This document shows, piece by piece, positions 1 through 5,187 of a stretch of DNA of 5,187 bases. The notes beneath the pieces were generated by a model. That model ran no database searches. It was not told where the DNA came from and was given only the letters and a program-made list of their open reading frames with translations. Each line of letters starts with the position of its first letter. Position 1 is the first letter of the stretch. The stretch lies in contig CAYVWX010000229.1 of the NCBI GenBank assembly GCA_964455635.1, positions 1-5,187 on the forward strand. Direction: 5' to 3'. This DNA comes from B16-G9 sp964455635 (GTDB lineage Bacteria; Bacteroidota; Bacteroidia; Bacteroidales; F082). Both the position numbers and the translations under genes were made by a program.

Positions 1-1
1 G

Positions 2-1192
2 GGAATTTTTATATCATGGAAAGTTGACGACCTGCCCAAAGAGTTCTTTATTTCGCTAATAGTACTGGCGTCCGGCGTTTTCGGCTTCTTTATTACGGTA
101 GATATGTTTACCATGTTTGTGTTTTACGAAATTGCCGTTATTCCCATGTATTTGTTAATAGGTATTTGGGGCTCGGGCCCGCGCGAATATGCAGCCATGA
201 AACTTACACTAATGCTAATGGGTGCTTCGGCTATTTTGCTTATCGGAATATTGGGGTTGTATTTCCATTCGGCACCTAACGGAGGCCCGCATACGTTCAA
301 TATTTTTGAAATAGCAAAATTAAACCTGCCGGTAAGTATGCAGCGTGTATTCTTTCCCTTTGTTTTTGTGGGATTTGGTGTTATCGGTGCCCTGTTTCCG
401 TTTCATACCTGGTCGCCCGATGGTCACGCTTCGGCACCTACAGCAGTTTCCATGCTCCATGCCGGCGTTTTGATGAAACTGGGTGGTTACGGTATTTTCA
501 GAATTGCCATGTTTTTAATGCCTGAAGGAACTCATTTTTGGGCAAACTTTTTTATTGTGCTGGCAACCATCGGGGTAGTGTATGGGGCTTATGCAGCCAT
601 TAAACAAACCGACTTAAAATATATCAATGCTTACTCTTCGGTGAGCCATTTGGGACTGGTGCTGCTGGGTTTGCTTATGATAAATCAGGTTGCCTGGAAA
701 GGTGCCATGATTCAATCGTTGTCGCATGGCTTTATAACAGCCCTGTTTTTTGCCATGATAGGTATTATTTACGGACGAACCCATACGCGTATTATCTCGA
801 AAATGAGTGGACTGCTGGTTTTTATTCCGGTAATCGGGGTTATTTATGTTTTGGCGGGTCTTGCCAACCTCGGCCTTCCCGGCTTTAGTGGTTTTGTGGC
901 TGAAATGAACATCTTTGTAGGTGCTTTTCAACATGCCGATATGTTTCACCGGATTGTTACTGTTTTGGCTGCCTCATCCATTGTTGTAACAGCTGTTTAC
1001 ATACTGCGATTGGTGGGAAAGATTTTAATGGGGCCCCCCATGGAAGAGTATGCCAACCTGCCGGGGATAACCTGGTACGAAAAAACAGGAACTTTTATTT
1101 TGTTGTTTTTTATCACCCTGATAGGTACAATGCCCTTGTGGTTCGGCAATATATTGAGCGAAAGCATCAAACCGTTTATTGAAAGGTTATAA
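2..1192 (+). CDS. nuoM: NADH-quinone oxidoreductase subunit M (NuoM), 5'-truncated
   Basis: This is a membrane subunit of respiratory complex I, one of the three antiporter-like subunits that translocate protons while electrons pass from NADH to quinone. The frame is open from base 2 to the TAA at 1190-1192, giving 396 residues. E. coli NuoM is about 509, so roughly 100 N-terminal residues lie outside the window. The first visible Met (104) is inside the protein and is not the start. Family residues are visible: the TM5 glutamate in FYEIAVIPMYLLIGIWG (codon 128-130), the TM7 lysine after FPFHTWSPDGHASAPTA (476-478), the TM8 lysine in TDLKYINAYSSVSHLG (617-619), and the TM12 glutamate in GFSGFVAEMNIF (902-904). 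These correspond to E. coli E144, K234, K265 and E407. The protein is hydrophobic throughout. nuoN follows after 16 bases, the standard order at the end of a nuo operon. Identification is firm; the pumping role is family knowledge. Confidence 0.97.
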   Translation, partial: GIFISWKVDDLPKEFFISLIVLASGVFGFFITVDMFTMFVFYEIAVIPMYLLIGIWGSGPREYAAMKLTLMLMGASAILLIGILGLYFHSAPNGGPHTFNIFEIAKLNLPVSMQRVFFPFVFVGFGVIGALFPFHTWSPDGHASAPTAVSMLHAGVLMKLGGYGIFRIAMFLMPEGTHFWANFFIVLATIGVVYGAYAAIKQTDLKYINAYSSVSHLGLVLLGLLMINQVAWKGAMIQSLSHGFITALFFAMIGIIYGRTHTRIISKMSGLLVFIPVIGVIYVLAGLANLGLPGFSGFVAEMNIFVGAFQHADMFHRIVTVLAASSIVVTAVYILRLVGKILMGPPMEEYANLPGITWYEKTGTFILLFFITLIGTMPLWFGNILSESIKPFIERL

Positions 1193-1208
1193 TAAAATAC
1201 GTTAAAAA

Positions 1209-2642
1209 ATGAATTGGAACCAAATAGCGTTAATGCAAAACGAAATCGTTTTAACCATAGTAATTCTGCTGATGTTGATAAGCGATTTGATGGTAAAAAA
1301 AGAGAACAAAAAGGCTTTGAGCATCATTGCCATCATTTTGTTTGGTATTGAAACCGTTACGGGCTTTTTGCCTATTCCGTCAGGCGAGCTTTTCGGAGGA
1401 ATGTTTAAAACTTCGCCTCTGATTTCGGGCTTTAAAAGTATTTTAAATGTTGGTGTACTGCTTATTGTTTTGCAATCGGCTTCATGGTTGCAATCTAAAG
1501 CAAATGATATTTTATCAAAAAGTGGCGAATATTACGCTGTATTGTTTTCGTCGGTGCTGGGCATCTACTTTATGCTTTCAGCCGGACACTTTTTAATTTT
1601 ATACATCGGTCTTGAGCTTTCCGTATTGCCCGTTTCGGCATTGGCAGCCTACGAATTGTATAATCGTAAATCATCCGAAGCAGCCATAAAACTTATCTTG
1701 TCGGCAGCGGTATCATCGGCCATATTTCTGTTTGGTATCTCGCTGCTTTATGCGGTGGGTGGCAGCCTTTATTTTGATAAGTTAACAGGTAGCTTTACCG
1801 TTTCTTACCTTTCCGTTTTAGGGCTTGTATTTGTTTTTGCCGGCTTAGGATTTAAAATTTCGTTGGTTCCGTTTCATTTTTGGACTGCCGATGTTTACGA
1901 AGGAGCTCCCACACCTGTTTCCAATTATTTGTCGGTTATATCGAAGGCCGGTGCAGTATTTATTTTAATGATTTTGCTGTTTATAGTACTACGTACCATG
2001 CAGGAAATCTGGATTTACCTTGTTTATGGTATTACCGTGCTAACCATGTTTATTGGTAACTTTTTTGCCTTACGGCAGAAAAATCTGAAACGTTTTTTGG
2101 CCTATTCATCCATTGCACAGGCAGGTTTTATTTTAATGGCCATGGTTTCGGCCGACCATTACGGCGTGGCCAGCATTGTGTACTTTTTGGCAATTTATGT
2201 TTTTTCAAACATCGGCGCTTTCGGCGTTGTTGAAGCGGTTGCCACATATAGCGGAAAAGAGAGTATTGACGATTACGCCGGTTTGTACCGCACCAACCCC
2301 ATGCTGAGCCTGGTAATGATGCTTTCACTTTTTTCGCTGGCAGGTATTCCTCCGTTGGCCGGATTTTTCGGTAAGTTCTTTTTATACACCTCGGCAGCAA
2401 GTAAAGGCTTTTATGTGCTGGTATTTATTGCAGTGGTAAATGTTACCATCTCGTTGTACTATTACCTGTTGGTTATCAAAAGTTCGTTTCTGCAAAAAAG
2501 CGATAACCCGATTCCCTATTTCAAAAGCGACGTTTACATGAAAGTATCGCTGTTTATTGTTGCCGTTACGTTGCTGGGACTTGGGTTGTACAGTCCGTTT
2601 TACGATTATATTCATTCAATAAGTAACATTATTAATTTCTAA
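1209..2642 (+). CDS. nuoN: NADH-quinone oxidoreductase subunit N (NuoN)
   Basis: This is the complete second antiporter-like membrane subunit of complex I, at 477 residues close to the usual length (E. coli about 485). ATG at 1209 is chosen because it is the first Met of the frame, lies 16 bases after the nuoM stop, and gives a normal NuoN N-terminus (MNWNQIALMQNEIVLT). The proton-path residues are present: E136 in YIGLELSVLPVSALAAYE (TM5), K216 in GFKISLVPFHFWTADVYEG (TM7), K246 in VISKAGAVF (TM8), and K389 in PPLAGFFGKFFLY (TM12). These match E. coli E133, K217, K247 and K395. The block KNLKRFLAYSSIAQAGFILM (291-310) is also typical. A series of strongly hydrophobic helices covers almost the whole length. 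It sits directly after nuoM and 4 bases before a small unknown gene, so the three are probably co-transcribed. No frameshift or missing key residue is visible. Confidence 0.97.
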   Translation: MNWNQIALMQNEIVLTIVILLMLISDLMVKKENKKALSIIAIILFGIETVTGFLPIPSGELFGGMFKTSPLISGFKSILNVGVLLIVLQSASWLQSKANDILSKSGEYYAVLFSSVLGIYFMLSAGHFLILYIGLELSVLPVSALAAYELYNRKSSEAAIKLILSAAVSSAIFLFGISLLYAVGGSLYFDKLTGSFTVSYLSVLGLVFVFAGLGFKISLVPFHFWTADVYEGAPTPVSNYLSVISKAGAVFILMILLFIVLRTMQEIWIYLVYGITVLTMFIGNFFALRQKNLKRFLAYSSIAQAGFILMAMVSADHYGVASIVYFLAIYVFSNIGAFGVVEAVATYSGKESIDDYAGLYRTNPMLSLVMMLSLFSLAGIPPLAGFFGKFFLYTSAASKGFYVLVFIAVVNVTISLYYYLLVIKSSFLQKSDNPIPYFKSDVYMKVSLFIVAVTLLGLGLYSPFYDYIHSISNIINF

Positions 2643-2646
2643 GGTT

Positions 2647-2970
2647 ATGACATTTCAGGGAAAACACGATTTTGGCGAAATTAATGGCACACGGGTTACC
2701 TTTATCGAAAAAGGAGTTGACGAAAACCGTATGAAGTTTTTAAAAGCCCTGCTTGAACACAATGGATATAATGTTTTTATTGAAGAAATTGCTCCTGCAG
2801 ATGAAAACGGCAAAAAGACTTATACACTCGGTGTTGACGATATTATTTTTAATCCGGTAATATGGGTTTACGAACGCCGCCTGAAAACATTAGACGGACG
2901 AATTGTATCGCCTGCCTATTGGGAGCAAAAATCAGAAGATGCTAACCCTCAGTATTGGGATGTTAAGTGA
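2647..2970 (+). CDS. Small conserved-looking protein of unknown function at the end of the nuo operon
   Basis: This 107-residue protein is not one I recognise as a named family. ATG at 2647 is 4 bases after the nuoN stop and the frame ends at TGA 2968-2970, so it is almost certainly translated from the nuo transcript. The sequence is soluble and mixed: no signal peptide, no membrane segment, no cysteine and no metal motif. It is rich in charged and aromatic residues. It appears to have an N-terminal beta-like part (GTRVTFIEKG, about 14-23), a helical stretch (NRMKFLKALLEHNGY, about 27-41), beta-like strands (NVFIEEIAP; KTYTLGVDDIIFNPVIWVYERRL) and a tail ending in SPAYWEQ and PQYWDVK. Codon use resembles the neighbouring nuo genes. 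The position suggests a role linked to complex I assembly, stability or regulation, but that is inference from placement only. It could also be an unrelated passenger. The gene being real is likely; the function is unknown. Confidence 0.8.
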   Translation: MTFQGKHDFGEINGTRVTFIEKGVDENRMKFLKALLEHNGYNVFIEEIAPADENGKKTYTLGVDDIIFNPVIWVYERRLKTLDGRIVSPAYWEQKSEDANPQYWDVK

Positions 2971-2994
2971 TGTTTATAGTTTGAAGTGCCTAAA

Positions 2995-3094
2995 NNNNNN
3001 NNNNNNNNNNNNNNNNNNNNNNNNNNNNNNNNNNNNNNNNNNNNNNNNNNNNNNNNNNNNNNNNNNNNNNNNNNNNNNNNNNNNNNNNNNNNNN
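2995..3094. other. Assembly gap of exactly 100 N
   Basis: One hundred consecutive undetermined bases begin 24 bases after the stop of the small nuo-linked gene. A run of exactly 100 is the common placeholder for a scaffold gap of unknown length, so true spacing between the nuo block and the Rieske block is unknown and intervening genes may be missing. Any reading frame crossing this stretch is meaningless. Confidence 0.98.
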
Positions 3095-3280
3095 AGTAGT
3101 TAAACGAGCTTGTTAAAATAAAATATCAAATTCAGAAATCATTCACGAATAGTTCCGTGCTTAACAATATCCGAAAAGCAGGATTTTGGAATTAGGCCAA
3201 TGATTATTTCTGCATTACTTTTTTTGTCCTGAAGCATTCCCTTTTTCCTTCTTTTGTATCTTAGCATTTTTTACAAGGTA
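3095..3280. other. AT-rich non-coding leader upstream of the Rieske gene
   Basis: These 186 bases follow the assembly gap. Both strands are broken by stops and I see no credible coding frame, no RNA gene and no strong inverted repeat followed by T-tract that would serve as a terminator. The last part (about 3218-3270) is very T-rich on the + strand, as is common in Bacteroidota promoter regions, and holds the possible promoter box described separately. Just before the ATG at 3281 is ACAAGGTA. Its AAGG lies only two bases from the start codon, too close to be a convincing Shine-Dalgarno site; Bacteroidota often initiate without one. Together with 2971-2994, which holds nothing recognisable, and the gap, this makes a stretch of about 310 bases with no gene. 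Confidence 0.6.
3257..3264 (+). promoter_or_regulatory. Possible Bacteroidota-type -7 promoter box
   Basis: TATCTTAG agrees with the Bacteroidota sigma-ABfr -7 consensus TAnnTTTG except at one position (A for T). It lies 17 to 24 bases before the Rieske ATG, which would give a leader of about 10 to 15 bases. No TTG-type -33 element is found at the usual spacing of about 19-21 bases; the nearest TTTG (3223-3226) is about 30 bases away. It is a weak candidate. If real, it would mean that the Rieske/cytochrome b pair is transcribed separately from the nuo genes. Confidence 0.35.
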
Positions 3281-3679
3281 ATGAGTAAACAACAATTTTC
3301 CAGAAGAGTTTTTTTTAAAGGAGCGGCAGCATCAGTTGCTTTGGTGGTATTTGCTGTGTGGGATAAGATGATTAAAACGGATATGCTTACCAATGGTAAA
3401 AAAACCACTGTTATTCCTTTTAATCCTAACAAAGAGGTTACATTTAACGGAAACTATATCGTTACCAATCTCCACAAAAAAACAAAAGTTTATTCAGCGC
3501 ACTGTACCCATTTGGGATGTGTTATTAGCGAATTTAATGACGGAAAATTTGTGTGTCCCTGTCACGGTTCCCGGTTTTCAATTGACGGAGATGCTGTAAA
3601 AGGGCCTGCTTATAAACCCTTGAAACAGCTTGCCTTTAAGGTGGATCGTAAAAAAAACATCATTATCATTGAAGATTAG
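3281..3679 (+). CDS. Rieske [2Fe-2S] iron-sulfur protein of a quinol-oxidising cytochrome b complex
   Basis: This is the electron-accepting iron-sulfur subunit that takes one electron from quinol at the outer face of cytochrome b and passes it to a c-type haem. The cluster motifs are complete: CTHLGC at residues 75-80 and CPCHGS at 92-97. This gives ligands C75, H77, C92 and H95 and a stabilising disulfide C80-C94. GPA at 108-110 forms the usual proline loop. The N-terminus has a Tat-like motif SRRVFFK (7-13) followed by a hydrophobic stretch (GAAASVALVVFAVW) that probably stays as a membrane anchor, as in other Rieske proteins. ATG 3281 is preferred over an in-frame TTG at 3254. The TTG would add nine residues ahead of the Tat motif and would overlap the possible promoter box. 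At 132 residues the protein is small but contains the full fold core. The tyrosine of the usual GSxY is phenylalanine (F99). The partner cytochrome b begins 5 bases after the stop. Confidence 0.93.
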   Translation: MSKQQFSRRVFFKGAAASVALVVFAVWDKMIKTDMLTNGKKTTVIPFNPNKEVTFNGNYIVTNLHKKTKVYSAHCTHLGCVISEFNDGKFVCPCHGSRFSIDGDAVKGPAYKPLKQLAFKVDRKKNIIIIED

Positions 3680-3684
3680 AAATC

Positions 3685-5187
3685 TTGAAAAAAATAAAGC
3701 AATATTTAAATGAAACAACGTTCGGGCAATGGAGCCTGGCCATGTTTGCTGTGGCGCTGTTTTCGGGTATTGTATTAATGATTCCTTTTGATGTTGACCA
3801 CCCTTACCGGTCGGTTTCGCAAATGTTAATTGTAAACCCTTACGCTTCGTGGGTTAGAAATATTCATTATTGGAGTTCCCAGGTATTTTTGGGGTTGTTG
3901 CTGTTGCACTTGTATGAGCATTTCAGATTGAAAAAACCAATCAGGTTAAAGCGGGCAGTTTGGTTTAGGTTAACAGCCGGCTTAACAATTGTTTTTATGC
4001 TGATGTTTACCGGGTTTTTACTTCGGGGTGATGCCGATACGCTGCAGGCGAGACAAATTGTTGAAAACCTTACGGGCAAAATACCGCTCTTCGGTAACCT
4101 GCTCACCTACTCCCTGTTTGGAAAACAAGGCAGTTTTCAACTTATCTATTTTAATCATATTGCCACCTTTACAATAATTTCGCTCTATTTAATTTTTGAA
4201 CACAGCCGGAAAATAATGGCTGAAAAGAAAACTTTTTTGTTGGCTGTTACTCTGATTTTTTTTATTTCATTTTTTATCAGTGCACCTTTGCACGACAATG
4301 TTCATCCCACTGTAAAAGGGCCGTGGTATTTTCTCGGATTGCAGGATTTGTTACACTGGTTTAGTCATCCGCAATGGCTCCTGATAATTGTGACGGCGGT
4401 TTTGATGCTTGTTTATCTGGCCGGTTTAAAGCGCTATGGCATCTATTTTTCGTCGCGCAGGATTTTACTGATTCTGTCGTTTGTTTATATCTTGTTAACC
4501 CTCGACGGGCTCTTTCTCAGAGGCGAAAACTGGAGTCCGGTTTATCCCTGGCAAAAAAACTACAGCTATCAGGTTTTTGAAGCTTATCATTTTAGCAAAC
4601 CCGATTTTTCTTCGGACAGGTACGCCGGAAAAGTAGCTGCCACACCAATCATAAATGGCCGGAACGAAAGCTGCATGATATGCCACGATAAAACAGAAGG
4701 GTTCACCGTTTCGCATAATCCTCAAAACATGGGATGTTTCTCCTGCCATGGCGGCAATCCTCTTTCCATGAACAAACAGGAAGCTCACAAAAGCATGGTG
4801 TTAATTCCCGGAAACCTGTCGAACGCCCGCCGTTCGTGCGGTACTGCCAACTGTCATCCGGATATTGTATCCAGAGTTCCTAAAGGATTGATGGCTACCC
4901 TGTCGGGGATGGTAAATGTTGACCGGTATGTTTTTAATGAACAGGATACCCCTGACGGAGAAGCTGCTTTGGCGGATTTACATCATTCACCGGCCGACGA
5001 GCACCTTAAAAATTTGTGTGTGCGCTGTCATTTGGGAAACAAAAAGATGTTGCCCGGCCCCATTTCTGAAGAAAGCAGAGGCGGTGGCTGTCTGGCCTGT
5101 CATTTAAACTATGGAAAAAAGTCGTTAACGGCGCTCCGAACATACCTTAAACTACCTCGCGACACTGCCTTGTTAAAGTTCCACCCG
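3685..5187 (+). CDS. Cytochrome b (b6 + subunit IV type) fused to a periplasmic multihaem cytochrome c, 3'-truncated
   Basis: This is the probable quinol-oxidising core subunit, partner of the Rieske protein. The frame is open for 501 codons to the window edge with no stop. TTG at 3685 is taken as start: the frame is closed upstream by TGA at 3670-3672, and the first in-frame ATG (3742) would remove the N-terminal amphipathic segment and part of helix A. About seven membrane helices are visible (near 17-34, 60-79, 97-113, 154-172, 183-200, 230-248, 257-276). RNIHYW and the haem-b histidines H61/H75 lie in helix B and H158/H173 in helix D, with 14 and 15 spacing as in cytochrome b6. The Qo region reads GFLLRGD (110-116) and GPWYFLGLQ (212-220). 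Seven helices put the C-terminus in the periplasm, where haem motifs follow: C330MIC333H, C351FSC354H, C385GTANC390H, C445VRC448H and C469LAC472H. No cysteine occurs elsewhere. The total haem number is unknown because the 3' end is missing. Identity of both parts is firm; the exact family and electron acceptor are not. Confidence 0.9.
   Translation, partial: MKKIKQYLNETTFGQWSLAMFAVALFSGIVLMIPFDVDHPYRSVSQMLIVNPYASWVRNIHYWSSQVFLGLLLLHLYEHFRLKKPIRLKRAVWFRLTAGLTIVFMLMFTGFLLRGDADTLQARQIVENLTGKIPLFGNLLTYSLFGKQGSFQLIYFNHIATFTIISLYLIFEHSRKIMAEKKTFLLAVTLIFFISFFISAPLHDNVHPTVKGPWYFLGLQDLLHWFSHPQWLLIIVTAVLMLVYLAGLKRYGIYFSSRRILLILSFVYILLTLDGLFLRGENWSPVYPWQKNYSYQVFEAYHFSKPDFSSDRYAGKVAATPIINGRNESCMICHDKTEGFTVSHNPQNMGCFSCHGGNPLSMNKQEAHKSMVLIPGNLSNARRSCGTANCHPDIVSRVPKGLMATLSGMVNVDRYVFNEQDTPDGEAALADLHHSPADEHLKNLCVRCHLGNKKMLPGPISEESRGGGCLACHLNYGKKSLTALRTYLKLPRDTALLKFHP
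4672..5103 (+). other. Multihaem c domain: four CXXCH motifs and one CX4CH motif
   Basis: This segment of the fused cytochrome b gene spans residues 330-473. Haem motifs begin at codons 4672, 4735, 4837, 5017 and 5089. The first two are close together (21 residues from Cys to Cys), as are the last two (24 residues). The third has four residues between its cysteines (CGTANCH). Between motifs three and four lies a 55-residue linker with RVPKGLMATLSGMVNVDRY, which resembles a segment I recall from other periplasmic multihaem cytochromes; this is memory, not a search. Spare histidines that could serve as distal haem ligands include H344, H368, H433, H434 and H440. The sequence remains in frame and hydrophilic to the window edge, so more haems may follow. 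Confidence 0.85.

Noticed and set aside
614..949. 111-codon open frame on the - strand inside nuoM
   Set aside because: It lies entirely antisense to the conserved core of NuoM, its product is low-complexity (His/Gln/Asn-rich) and resembles no family; it is a shadow of the coding strand.
2128..2615. Two overlapping - strand open frames inside nuoN
   Set aside because: Antisense to conserved NuoN segments including K389; products are basic, unstructured-looking and without a plausible start context.
2903..3103. + strand frame running from the small gene into the N gap
   Set aside because: It overlaps the end of the 107-residue gene in another frame and half of it is undetermined sequence.
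2971..3253. Transcription terminator between the two blocks
   Set aside because: I looked for a GC-rich inverted repeat followed by T or A tract and found none; a terminator may lie in the undetermined bases.
3393..3599. 68-codon + strand frame within the Rieske gene
   Set aside because: It is the alternate frame over the Rieske cluster motifs, which are unmistakably coded in the other frame.
3867..4106. 79-codon - strand frame within the cytochrome b gene
   Set aside because: It covers the helix B-C region with the haem histidines on the + strand; no family resemblance.
4555..4671. Possible frameshift or gene boundary between the cytochrome b and multihaem parts
   Set aside because: The linker (residues about 291-329) is hydrophilic and stays in one frame with no stop, no start with a leader, and no homopolymer that would suggest an error beyond a run of seven A at 4552-4558, which reads correctly in frame.
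4374..5107. Short frames on either strand within the cytochrome b/multihaem region (4374-4580 +, 4495-4788 -, 4916-5107 +)
   Set aside because: The true frame is continuous on the + strand from 3685 to 5187 with cytochrome b and haem motifs; these are by-products.
1..5187. CRISPR array, tRNA, rRNA, insertion sequence or direct repeats
   Set aside because: No regularly spaced repeats, no tRNA-like cloverleaf, no transposase fragment and no terminal inverted repeats were noticed on reading the window.

Overview
The window looks like a fragment of a Bacteroidota genome or metagenome-assembled genome, most likely in the Marinilabiliales/Prolixibacteraceae neighbourhood. The evidence is moderate GC, AT-rich leaders without strong Shine-Dalgarno sequences, a NuoM/NuoN pair of Bacteroidota style, and a TAnnTTTG-like promoter box. 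The taxonomic placement is inference from style; no marker gene settles it. All convincing genes are on the + strand and all concern respiratory electron transfer.

Left block (1-2970): the 3' end of an NADH dehydrogenase (complex I) operon. It holds the C-terminal three quarters or so of NuoM (antiporter-like proton-pumping subunit, cut by the window edge), a complete NuoN (the other terminal antiporter-like subunit), and a 107-residue soluble protein of unknown function starting 4 bases after nuoN. The key pumping residues of both Nuo subunits are present, so the pump looks functional.

Middle (2971-3280): a few bases of downstream sequence, an assembly gap of exactly 100 N (2995-3094), and about 185 bases of AT-rich non-coding DNA ending in a possible Bacteroidota-type promoter. 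Because a run of 100 N is the usual placeholder for a gap of unknown size, the closeness of the two blocks is not proven.

Right block (3281-5187): a two-gene unit for a Rieske/cytochrome b type quinol-oxidising complex. The first gene is a small Tat-motif Rieske iron-sulfur protein with complete cluster ligands. Five bases later, from a TTG start, a single long reading frame runs off the window. It encodes a seven-helix cytochrome b (the cytochrome b6 and subunit IV parts joined) followed on the periplasmic side by a multihaem cytochrome c domain with at least five haem motifs, one of them of the rare CX4CH type. This frame has no internal stop for 501 codons. All ten of its cysteines lie in haem-binding motifs.

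Together the genes could form a menaquinone-centred chain: complex I reduces the quinone pool, and the Rieske/cytochrome b/multihaem c complex oxidises quinol and passes electrons through a covalently attached haem wire to a periplasmic acceptor. The most interesting item is this Rieske plus cytochrome b-multihaem c fusion in a lineage where Alternative Complex III is the commonly described quinol-oxidising complex, with quinol-site motifs (GPWY in place of PEWY, RGD in place of PWD) that differ from the textbook bc1/b6f enzymes.
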